Positions 14,819-21,333 of a DNA stretch of 21,333 nucleotides are shown here, piece by piece. The translations under genes were made by a program, and so were the position numbers. A model generated the notes under the pieces. The model was given only the letters and a program-made list of their open reading frames with translations. It had not been told where the DNA came from and did not search any database. Position 1 is the stretch's first letter. Each line of letters starts with the position of its first letter. This DNA comes from Actinomycetes bacterium (GTDB lineage: Bacteria; Actinomycetota; Actinomycetes; S36-B12; GCA-2699445), in assembly GCA_022600255.1 (NCBI GenBank), contig JAHZKU010000144.1, positions 1 to 21,333 on the forward strand, written 5' to 3'.

Positions 14819-17380
14819 TTACCAACCCTGGTGCAGCGGACCGATGTCCGTAATCCTGATCTGTGCGTTGCCCTCGGCGTCGCTTGCTGCAAGATCAACC
14901 TCGGCGTGAATCCCCCAGTCCCTGTCACCGTGCGGATCATCGAAGACCTGACGGACAGACCAGTGCGTGTCGTGGACTTGTATCTGCAGCATGTCCCGGC
15001 CCTTGGCGGCCGGCCCAACGCCAACGTCCTCATATTCGTTGTAGTAGCGCGCCATCGCATCTTCCCAAGCGGCAGCATCCCAGCCCGCCTGCGCATCCAG
15101 TTGGCCCAGCTCCTCCCAAAGGCGCAGTCGAGCAAGTTGCACGCGTCGGAACATGGTGTTGCGGACGAGGACTGTGAAGGCGCGGGTGTTGGCGGTGACC
15201 GGCGGTGCAACGGTGACAGCAGTGCGCGCCTCCACGAGCGTTTCTGGCTGGGCTGGGTTGATGAGCTCTTCCCACTCATCCAACAAGCTGGAGTCCACTT
15301 GGCGGACAACCTCACCGAGCCACTCCGTCAGGTCATCCATCTCCTCGGTGCGGGCCTCTGCTGGCACCGTCCGACGCAAGGCTTTATAAGCGTTGGACAG
15401 GTAACGCAGCACCACACCTTCGGACCTCGCGAGTTGATGAAAACTCACGTACTCGCCGAATGTCATCGACAGTTCGGACAACTCGCGGGCCACCGACTTT
15501 GGTCGTAGTTCGTGCTCAGTCACCCACGGATGGCCTTGCGCATAAATGTCATAGGCACCATCCAACAAGTCGGCCAGCGGTTTGGGCCAGGTGATCTCCT
15601 CCACCCGCTCCATGCGCTCCTCATATTCGATGCCATCGGCTTTCATCTCCGCAATCGCGGCACCGCGCAGTTCTGATTGTTGGGCACGCAACACCGGTCG
15701 TGGATCGTCCAAGGTGGCTTCCAGAATCGACAGCACGTCCCACACGTAAGTCGGTGATTCTCGATCCAGCAGTTCCATTGCAGCCAAAGCAAACGTGGAG
15801 AGGGGCTGGTCTAGCGCAAAATCATCTTGCACAGCGCCCACAATCCGCAGAGTGCGGCCTTCCTCATCTGGGCTCGGCAGCACTTCCAGAATCCCAGCGG
15901 ACACTAGGGATTCTTGGATCGCCGCTGCTTGTTCCTGCAGGCGCTCCTGGGCCTTGTCGTCTTCATCATTTTCAGTCAGCAGATGCTGAATCGCCCCGGC
16001 GCTGTCTCCGGGACGTTGGACCGTATTCAGCAGCATCGCGTGGCTCACTTGGAACTGGGATGTGAGCGGTTCCGGATCGGCCGTCGTCAGCCGTTCGAAC
16101 GTGTCCTGCCGCCAGGTTGGCCCGTCCGGAGGCTTCTTGCGGGAGATCTTGCGGCGCTTCTTCTCATCGTTCCCAGCCTTGATCAGCAGTTTTTCATTCT
16201 CGATTTCATGCTCCGGTGCCTGGACCACCACCCAGCCAGCATCATCGAATCCGGGCCGTCCGGCGCGCCCCGCGATCTGGTGAAACTCGCGCGCACGCAA
16301 CACGCGTTCGCGCCGACCATCGTATTTGACCAGCGAAGAAATGAGCACCGTACGGATCGGCACGTTGATGCCCACCCCCAACGTGTCCGTTCCACAAATC
16401 ACTTTGAGCAGACCGGCCCGCGCCAGTTGCTCAACCAGTCGCCGATAACGAGGCAACATACCGGCATGGTGCACGCCGATGCCATGACGCACGAGCCGAG
16501 ACAAGATGCGGCCGAAGCCAGCCGTGAATCGAAATCCACCCAGAGCATCTGCGATGGCGCGCTTCTCCTCCTTCGTACACAGCTTCATGCTCATCAGGGC
16601 TTGAGCGTGCTCCAACGCCGCTGCTTGCGAAGGATGCACGACATAGATCGGGGCACGGCCCTGGCTCAGCAACAACTCCACGGTGGCGTGGATGGGGGTC
16701 TTCACGTACTCGAAGGACAATGGAACAGGCCGTTGCCCACCTGCGACCGTACTGACGTCCCGACCGGTCCGCCTGGTCAGACCCGTGCGGATGGCACCGG
16801 TGTCGCCGAGGGTCGCTGACATTAGGAGAAACTGCGCGTCCGTCAACTCAATCAAGGGCACCTGCCAAGCCCACCCGCGCTCCCGGTCACCGTAGTAGTG
16901 GAACTCATCCATCACCACCAAGCCGACATCGGCGCCCGCCCCCTCCCGCAAGGCAAGGTTGGCCAGAATCTCGGCCGTGGCACACACGACGGGTGCATCC
17001 GGGTTCACCGCTGCATCGCCGGTCACCATCCCCACGCGATCAGCGCCGAACTGATCACAGAGGTCGAAGAATTTCTCGGAGACCAACGCTTTGATAGGCG
17101 CCGTGTAGTACGTGCGCCGCCCAGCCGCTTGCGCCAGAAAGGCCGCGCCCATCGCGACCAGACTCTTGCCTGAACCGGTTGGCGTGGCCAGCACGACGTG
17201 AGCCCCAGAGGCCAGTTCCAAGAGCGCGTCCTCTTGGGCCGGATACAGCGGTAGCCCAGCCTGCTCCGCCCACGCAGCGAACTGGGCCAGCAAATCCTCC
17301 GGTGCTGCGCCGGTGGAACTTGTGGACGCAGCTAAGCCCCGCAGCAGGTCGGCCAACGAAGGCGGTCCTTTCGCTCCCAT
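14819..17380 (-). CDS. DEAD/DEAH-box helicase with DUF3516 C-terminal region
   Basis: This 853-aa superfamily 2 helicase has a Q-like LYPAQEDALLEL, Walker A TPTGSGKS near residue 66, Walker B MDEFHYYGD near 156 (DEFH form), SAT near 187, and motif VI HQIAGRAGRPGFD near 367. A long C-terminal DUF3516 half follows, ending with a domain containing VRQVFDDPHGDRDWGIHAEVDL. It is probably an RNA or DNA helicase of the Ski2-like group; its substrate in actinobacteria is not known to me. The open frame begins at TTG 17560, but ATG 17380 gives an N-terminus (MGAKGPPSLADLL) lining up with relatives, and a promoter-like pair lies just upstream. GTG 17410 is another option. Confidence 0.88.
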   Translation of the reverse strand: MGAKGPPSLADLLRGLAASTSSTGAAPEDLLAQFAAWAEQAGLPLYPAQEDALLELASGAHVVLATPTGSGKSLVAMGAAFLAQAAGRRTYYTAPIKALVSEKFFDLCDQFGADRVGMVTGDAAVNPDAPVVCATAEILANLALREGAGADVGLVVMDEFHYYGDRERGWAWQVPLIELTDAQFLLMSATLGDTGAIRTGLTRRTGRDVSTVAGGQRPVPLSFEYVKTPIHATVELLLSQGRAPIYVVHPSQAAALEHAQALMSMKLCTKEEKRAIADALGGFRFTAGFGRILSRLVRHGIGVHHAGMLPRYRRLVEQLARAGLLKVICGTDTLGVGINVPIRTVLISSLVKYDGRRERVLRAREFHQIAGRAGRPGFDDAGWVVVQAPEHEIENEKLLIKAGNDEKKRRKISRKKPPDGPTWRQDTFERLTTADPEPLTSQFQVSHAMLLNTVQRPGDSAGAIQHLLTENDEDDKAQERLQEQAAAIQESLVSAGILEVLPSPDEEGRTLRIVGAVQDDFALDQPLSTFALAAMELLDRESPTYVWDVLSILEATLDDPRPVLRAQQSELRGAAIAEMKADGIEYEERMERVEEITWPKPLADLLDGAYDIYAQGHPWVTEHELRPKSVARELSELSMTFGEYVSFHQLARSEGVVLRYLSNAYKALRRTVPAEARTEEMDDLTEWLGEVVRQVDSSLLDEWEELINPAQPETLVEARTAVTVAPPVTANTRAFTVLVRNTMFRRVQLARLRLWEELGQLDAQAGWDAAAWEDAMARYYNEYEDVGVGPAAKGRDMLQIQVHDTHWSVRQVFDDPHGDRDWGIHAEVDLAASDAEGNAQIRITDIGPLHQGW

Positions 17381-17422
17381 CGTCTGCGTCAGGGACGATT
17401 GCTCCTGCACATCTGGGGCGTC

Positions 17423-17451
17423 ACTATCTTGCACCCTGCGAACGCTGTCAC
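17423..17451 (-). promoter_or_regulatory. Possible sigma-70 promoter of the helicase gene
   Basis: On the minus strand GTGACA (17446-17451) and GATAGT (17423-17428) are separated by 17 nt. Transcription would start near 17416, about 36 nt before the chosen ATG 17380. The -35 matches five of six consensus bases; the -10 is imperfect. Confidence 0.4.
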
Positions 17452-17477
17452 ACTTCGCTTCACGATGGAAACGCGCC

Positions 17478-17492
17478 GGGATTAGTAATCCC
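17478..17492. repeat. 15-bp inverted repeat upstream of the helicase
   Basis: GGGATTA-G-TAATCCC is a perfect palindrome with one central base. It sits about 27 nt upstream of the possible -35 of the helicase gene, where a regulator could bind. The function is inferred from position only. Confidence 0.3.
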
Positions 17493-17586
17493 ACATACTC
17501 TTGCCCGGTGAACTCGCCAGGCGTGTACGGGTTGACCAAGGCAGAACGCCTTCCGATCAAATACTGCCAGCGCCGTTACGACCGAG

Positions 17587-17934
17587 ATGTTTGTTGCGGA
17601 TGACCCAACAGCCGATGTGAATGCCAACTTTGCGGCGCGCATGGGCTGCCTCGATCAAGTCCGAAGCCCTCACCCTCCGTGGCCAAAACTGATCGTGATC
17701 TACTGAGAAACCTCGCCCAAGATATGTTTGGCCAGCGGCTGACAGATCGCACCAACGCCACCAACAACGTGGACGGCTTCGAAGACGTTGACAAGGCGTT
17801 TCTCTGAGCTGCAAGAGCACGGCCGAACATAAGCGACCACTAGCCAAGTTGTTGCTGGCGATGTCAGCATCAGAGCCGTATGGGTGGAGGCAAAGCGTTA
17901 TCGTCTCGATCTGGAGACGGTCAACCTAGATCCC
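17587..17934 (+). pseudogene. Possible decayed gene with protein-like fragments in two or three frames
   Basis: No intact gene fits between the helicase and the lipoprotein. On the plus strand three stretches read like protein but are broken by stops and frame changes. They are ATG 17587 to TGA 17706 (MFVADDPTADVNANFAARMG...), GTG 17679 to TGA 17807 (MAKTDRDLLRNLAQDMFGQ..., then NVDGFEDVDKAFL), and a roughly 30-codon piece near 17845-17934 ending IRAVWVEAKRYRLDLETV-NLDP-stop. None has a ribosome site, and I recognise no family. They may be remains of one gene with two frameshifts, or chance. The remainder to 17997 shows only a weak CCCAC-GTGGG hairpin near 17967-17982. Confidence 0.25.
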
Positions 17935-17997
17935 TAACCCGCTGGCACTGACTCCTGTTGCGCGCCCACCGCGAAGTGGGTAGGCGATACGTGGCGA

Positions 17998-18690
17998 TCA
18001 GGGCGCCAGCGTCTGCTTCGGCTCGCGCGTCAATGTTTGTTTTGGGGAGCGCGTGTCGGTGGGCGTTTGAGAGTAGGAAGGACTTGGCGAGTAGCTGGGG
18101 CTCGGTGAATAGCTGCCGCTGTTCGTTGGACTAGAGCTCGGGCTGGATGTGCTCGTTGAACTCGAACCACCACCGGAGGAAGAACCGCCACCCGAACCAG
18201 CGGCCACGCCGGTGTAGGAGTACTGGGCCTGGCCATTGGCAACCTCCCCAGTTTCAGCGAATGTGCCTACAAACGTTGCCGTCAGGTCCTGCTGCCCTTC
18301 GGCCGCAACCCCTTCTCGGGTGCACGTGAACTCAGTGACCAAGTTTCCAAAATCGTCTTCCTTGGCGTCGGGTCCACCCATGACTACCGACTCGGGGCAC
18401 TCCGCTCTGCCTTCATCATCGGAAACCTGTAGGTCGACAAGCTCACCGGCATCGAGCTCGGACTGTAGCTTCATCTTGTACTTGACGGTCATGGCGCTAC
18501 CCGTGGGGATTTGCTCCCCCGAACTGGCGCCGTTGACCTTAGCTGTCATAGCCGCCGTGGCTTGTGAGGTGTTTACTGTGGCTGGCTGTTCCTCTGAACA
18601 GGCCGCCAAGGCCAGCACCAGGGCGCCACCGAGGGCCAAGCCCGTCAGGGTGCGGTTTCGTCGTCTGGGAGAAGATGAGCGTTTTGACAT
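17998..18690 (-). CDS. Putative lipoprotein with Ser/Pro/Tyr-rich repetitive tail
   Basis: This 230-aa exported protein has a basic N-terminus (SPRRRNR), a hydrophobic stretch at about residues 14-30 and a lipobox LALAAC, so Cys31 would be lipid-linked after signal peptidase II cleavage. A globular part (about 35-165) carries two further Cys residues (AECPESVV and EFTCTREG) that could form a disulfide, reminiscent of DUF4333-like secreted domains, though I do not claim that family. The tail (about 165-230) is Gly/Ser, then SPSPSY repeats, and ends with PKQTL twice. The ATG at 18690 has no Shine-Dalgarno site but TAGACT 7 nt upstream, suggesting a leaderless transcript. Function unknown. Confidence 0.75.
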   Translation of the reverse strand: MSKRSSSPRRRNRTLTGLALGGALVLALAACSEEQPATVNTSQATAAMTAKVNGASSGEQIPTGSAMTVKYKMKLQSELDAGELVDLQVSDDEGRAECPESVVMGGPDAKEDDFGNLVTEFTCTREGVAAEGQQDLTATFVGTFAETGEVANGQAQYSYTGVAAGSGGGSSSGGGSSSTSTSSPSSSPTNSGSYSPSPSYSPSPSYSQTPTDTRSPKQTLTREPKQTLAP

Positions 18691-18697
18691 GTTGGGG

Positions 18698-18703
18698 AGT
18701 CTA
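18698..18703 (-). promoter_or_regulatory. -10-like element of the lipoprotein gene (leaderless)
   Basis: TAGACT on the minus strand ends 7 nt before the ATG, with no ribosome site between. Transcription would start at or very near the start codon. Confidence 0.45.
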
Positions 18704-18894
18704 GCCTTATCCGGCCCACCTTGACTGTCCGAGTGACACCGGTCGGCCCAGCGTTGCGCGCTGACGTTGCTGCACTAGCGCTGCCTGGTATTCCCTGGCG
18801 AGCAGCCTGCCAGTGTGGGTCGATCCGCCGTAGCTAGGCAGCGACCGGCCCAAAAAGGTGGAGCGGCCATCGCGGACCGCGATTCCCACAGGCC

Positions 18895-19683
18895 TTAGAG
18901 CAGCAACAGACCGCCGATGATCAGCAGGCCCAGCACGGTGCTGGCCCCAATCATCAGGTAGGTCCGCAGGCGCTGCTTCTTGGGCTTGGGGCGTCCGATC
19001 GGGTCCTTGCCTACTGACCAGTTGATCTTCAGTCCGGCCACCTTGGTCGCTTCCGGCGGTGCCGCCCAACCACCGGGCGCGGTGGCTTGGTCTGCTTTGA
19101 AGCGCAGATAGCGGTTGCGCACCAGTTCTAGGTTGGTGCGCGTGTTCACCAAGTCCAGCCGTTGATTGTTGGCGGTGATCGACGTGGCCGCCAACTCAGA
19201 TTCGGGGGTATCTCCGGTGATGGTGAACGGGGCCAGATCACCATAGTGCAGCGCCAAGACCGCCGAGTTAGGATCCGCCATTTCGTGGGCGGCCCGGCGC
19301 AGCACGAAGGCCACTCCGGCTTCGCCTAGGCAGACTCGACCCGACACTTGCTGGGGGGCTGACCCCGCCGTTCGATCCAACCAGTATTGGCCGTTGGATT
19401 CGAAGTTCTCATCGACACTTCCCACCCGCACTTCAGCGAGCAGGACCATCACGGTTTCGTCCGAAACACCCGGGGAGTGGTTGTGGGAGTGGTCTTCATC
19501 CCAACTGTTCAGCAGCATGGTGTAGGCAGCCGTGACGGCTTGGAACTCTGCGGCCGCCGCGGGATCGGGATTTCGATCAGGGTGCAGTTGCAGCGCCAGG
19601 GCGCGGTAGGCCGCCTTGATCTGCGGCAACGTCGCGGTGCGGCTCACACCGAGGCGTCGATAGGCGCTGTCTGACTGCGGCAT
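18895..19683 (-). CDS. J-domain (DnaJ-like) protein with C-terminal membrane anchor
   Basis: This 262-aa protein has a J domain at residues 5-65: YRRLGVSRTATLPQIKAAYRALALQLHPDRNPD, with the HPD motif at 34-36 that stimulates DnaK ATPase. A short His-rich link (DEDHSHNHSPG) follows, then a middle region of no recognised family (about 75-215). After a basic stretch (GRPKPKKQRLRTY) the protein ends in one hydrophobic helix of about 20 residues, so it looks tail-anchored with the J domain in the cytoplasm. I chose ATG 19683 because AGGAG lies 6 nt upstream; the frame extends to 19704. There is no Gly/Phe or zinc-finger region, so it is not canonical DnaJ. Confidence 0.8.
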   Translation of the reverse strand: MPQSDSAYRRLGVSRTATLPQIKAAYRALALQLHPDRNPDPAAAAEFQAVTAAYTMLLNSWDEDHSHNHSPGVSDETVMVLLAEVRVGSVDENFESNGQYWLDRTAGSAPQQVSGRVCLGEAGVAFVLRRAAHEMADPNSAVLALHYGDLAPFTITGDTPESELAATSITANNQRLDLVNTRTNLELVRNRYLRFKADQATAPGGWAAPPEATKVAGLKINWSVGKDPIGRPKPKKQRLRTYLMIGASTVLGLLIIGGLLLL

Positions 19684-19870
19684 TCGGGCTCCTGGAACGA
19701 CCACGGACTATCGATTTCTTCGCTCAAGGTTACAGCCGCAGGCCATTTGGCCCGAAACACAACGGCGGATTTTCGCCCTAGGGGGATCGTGCGGGGCGGC
19801 GCTGGCGCCGCTGCGTTCCAAACACCATCGACCCCACCGGCAATAATCGGCCACGTCGGGCGAATCTGCG

Positions 19871-19876
19871 TAGACT
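19871..19876 (+). promoter_or_regulatory. -10-like element of the MFS gene (leaderless)
   Basis: TAGACT ends 9 nt before the MFS ATG at 19886, and no clear Shine-Dalgarno site lies between. It is the same hexamer as at the lipoprotein gene. The -35 region is weak. Confidence 0.45.
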
Positions 19877-19885
19877 ACCGGGTTA

Positions 19886-21333
19886 ATGAAGACACGGACA
19901 GAAGCCGCCACAGACGTGGCGCCTTGGATCGGATTGTCCTTTGTCCTGCTCTCATTCGTGTTTCGGCTCATCAACGCAGTGGTCACCACCAGCGAGCTTC
20001 CGGTATTTCAGACCGAGTTTGGGATCTCCAGTGCGGACGCCGAACTGACGCTCACCCTCTTCCTAGCGATTGCCGGTGCGCTGATTGTTCCGATCGGGAT
20101 GCTGGCTGACCGGTACGGCCGTGTCACGGTTTTCACCTACGGCACTGTGACCATGATCGTGGCCAACGTGATCACCGCCCTATCACCAAACTTCACCATT
20201 CTGTTGGCTTCCCGAGTGCTAGAGGCGATCGCGTTCCCGGCCATGGGGGTGGCCAGTCTGGCGCTGGTGGTGGGAGCTTTCTCCGATCAAAGGCGAAAAG
20301 CCCTAGCGATCTCCTTCTATGGCGCCTCCTATGGGTTGGGGCTAACACTGGCTGTTGTGTTGGGTGGTTTCTTCACCACTGACGTCTCTTGGCGCTGGTC
20401 CTTCGCCATGAATGTCCCGGTGCTGATCGTGGCCTTGATTGGCGTTCGGCGCTCCTTCACCAGCAAGGCAGACAGGCATCCGGGCCGCCCGATCGACTGG
20501 GCCGGTGGCATTTTCCTGCTGGGCATCCTGACCACCCTCCTCATCGCTCTGGATCAGGGACCAACCTCGGGTTGGGATGGGTTGGCCGGCGTCCTCATCC
20601 TGGCCTGCCTGATCTTCGCTGTGACACTCGTGGCGCAGCAACGCTGGGCAGCAGGCCGCGGCAAGCCCGCGATCTTCGATGCTCAGGTCATGGACACACC
20701 AGGCTTTAGGCCCGCAATCACGGTGGGGTTCTTGATGATGTTCGGCGGATTTGCCGTCGTCACGGTGGTGCCCATCTTGTGGGTCTTGACCCAAGACTCA
20801 TCACCGATCCAAGTCGGGTTGGGTTTGTCGACCTTGGGAATCGGTTGGATGGCCGGTGCGCTGCTGTCAGTCAGGATGGGGCGACGCTACGGCGCCCGCA
20901 AGTCGGTGATCAGTGGCCTAATACTGGCAGCAGCCGGTCTGGCGGCCACCGCACTAATCGGGGTCCCATCGGAATCGCTGGTGACAACGGCTCCCTGCCT
21001 AGCGCTGCTCGGGATCGGGATGGGGATCGCTTACGCCCGGATAAACGAGGCCGGGCTGCAGCGAATGCCCGAGACGCATACCAGCCAGGGGTCGGGACTC
21101 TTGATTGGGTTTCGATTGATCGGCGGCGGATTGGGGTCGGCGTTGTTAGCGCAGTTCTTGCTACTGACCGCCACGAACGCTGCGGAGAAGGCGATCACCT
21201 CCGACGCCGCCCTGTCCAGCGCGCAGCAACAGGAGTTGACCCAAACCATCGGAGCTATCGGCCGGGGCCGGTACGGCTCACTGTTCACCGATGAGTTGAA
21301 GCCCACCTTGGAGTCCGCGACGGTAGACATCAC
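19886..21333 (+). CDS. MFS transporter, DHA2 (EmrB/QacA) type, 3' end outside window
   Basis: An open frame of more than 480 codons runs from ATG 19886 past the right edge without a stop. The protein is very hydrophobic. It has the MFS motif A (GMLADRYGRVTVF) in the loop after the second helix, a RVLEAIAFPAMGVA segment in helix 4, GASYGLGLTLAVVLGGFF in helix 5, and a DWAGGIFLLGILTTLLIALDQG block after the central region. The last is typical of 14-helix DHA2 drug-proton antiporters. These export drugs, dyes or metabolites using proton motive force; the substrate here is unknown. The gene diverges from the J-domain gene across about 200 nt that hold no other feature I can support. Confidence 0.88.
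   Translation, partial: MKTRTEAATDVAPWIGLSFVLLSFVFRLINAVVTTSELPVFQTEFGISSADAELTLTLFLAIAGALIVPIGMLADRYGRVTVFTYGTVTMIVANVITALSPNFTILLASRVLEAIAFPAMGVASLALVVGAFSDQRRKALAISFYGASYGLGLTLAVVLGGFFTTDVSWRWSFAMNVPVLIVALIGVRRSFTSKADRHPGRPIDWAGGIFLLGILTTLLIALDQGPTSGWDGLAGVLILACLIFAVTLVAQQRWAAGRGKPAIFDAQVMDTPGFRPAITVGFLMMFGGFAVVTVVPILWVLTQDSSPIQVGLGLSTLGIGWMAGALLSVRMGRRYGARKSVISGLILAAAGLAATALIGVPSESLVTTAPCLALLGIGMGIAYARINEAGLQRMPETHTSQGSGLLIGFRLIGGGLGSALLAQFLLLTATNAAEKAITSDAALSSAQQQELTQTIGAIGRGRYGSLFTDELKPTLESATVDI

Noticed and set aside
17381..17560. Longer helicase N-terminus from TTG 17560
   Set aside because: The extra 60 residues resemble no helicase sequence and cover a promoter-like pair and a palindrome.
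1..21333. CRISPR arrays, transposases, integrases, attachment sites and rRNA
   Set aside because: No regularly spaced direct repeats, no terminal inverted repeats with a transposase and no rRNA segments were seen. The two tRNA genes show no duplicated 3' end in the window that would mark an integration site.

Overview
This 21.3 kb window looks like ordinary chromosome from a high-GC actinobacterium. It carries the actinobacterial DUF3516-type helicase, an acetoacetyl-CoA synthetase, a PDGLE-type ECF transporter part, an Excalibur-domain secreted protein, an LAxTG-like small membrane protein and TAnnnT-type -10 elements. GTG and TTG starts are common. I see no prophage, transposase, CRISPR array or rRNA. 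The genus cannot be fixed from the sequence alone.

Layout. At the left edge is the end of a hydantoinase B/oxoprolinase gene, followed by tRNA-Lys(CTT) on the minus strand. A long minus-strand run then covers 783-5989. In transcription order it is an ECF metal transporter (CbiM/NikM, a PDGLE protein in the CbiN position, CbiQ, CbiO), a DUF3618 protein and acetoacetyl-CoA synthetase. The transporter promoter region holds an inverted repeat that matches the Nur (nickel-responsive Fur family) box as I remember it, so the substrate may be nickel rather than cobalt. Diverging from it is a Bcp-type peroxiredoxin, then DUF2164 (minus) and tRNA-Leu(TAG).

The region 7185-11634 concerns the cell surface. 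It holds a small LAxTG-like membrane protein, a secreted GH26-like glycosidase with a histone-like basic segment, a convergent processive GT2 synthase with a 79-aa membrane protein translationally coupled to it, and a secreted glycine-rich Excalibur protein. The GT2 gene is split between two frames exactly at an A-AAA-AAG heptamer that has a stop codon and a small hairpin just downstream. This is either programmed -1 frameshifting or transcriptional slippage, a one-base mutation, or an assembly error. It is the observation most worth checking.

The right half holds housekeeping and envelope genes: PEP carboxylase, the DEAD/DEAH helicase, a roughly 600-bp stretch without a convincing gene but with protein-like fragments, a Ser/Pro-rich lipoprotein, a tail-anchored J-domain protein, and a DHA2-type MFS transporter cut off by the window edge. 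The lipoprotein and the MFS gene share a -10-like hexamer 7-9 nt before ATG and lack a clear Shine-Dalgarno site, suggesting leaderless mRNAs.

I did not find a large undescribed multi-gene system. The best candidates for something new are the frameshift-split synthase with its small partner and neighbouring glycosidase, and the Nur-like control of the ECF transporter.
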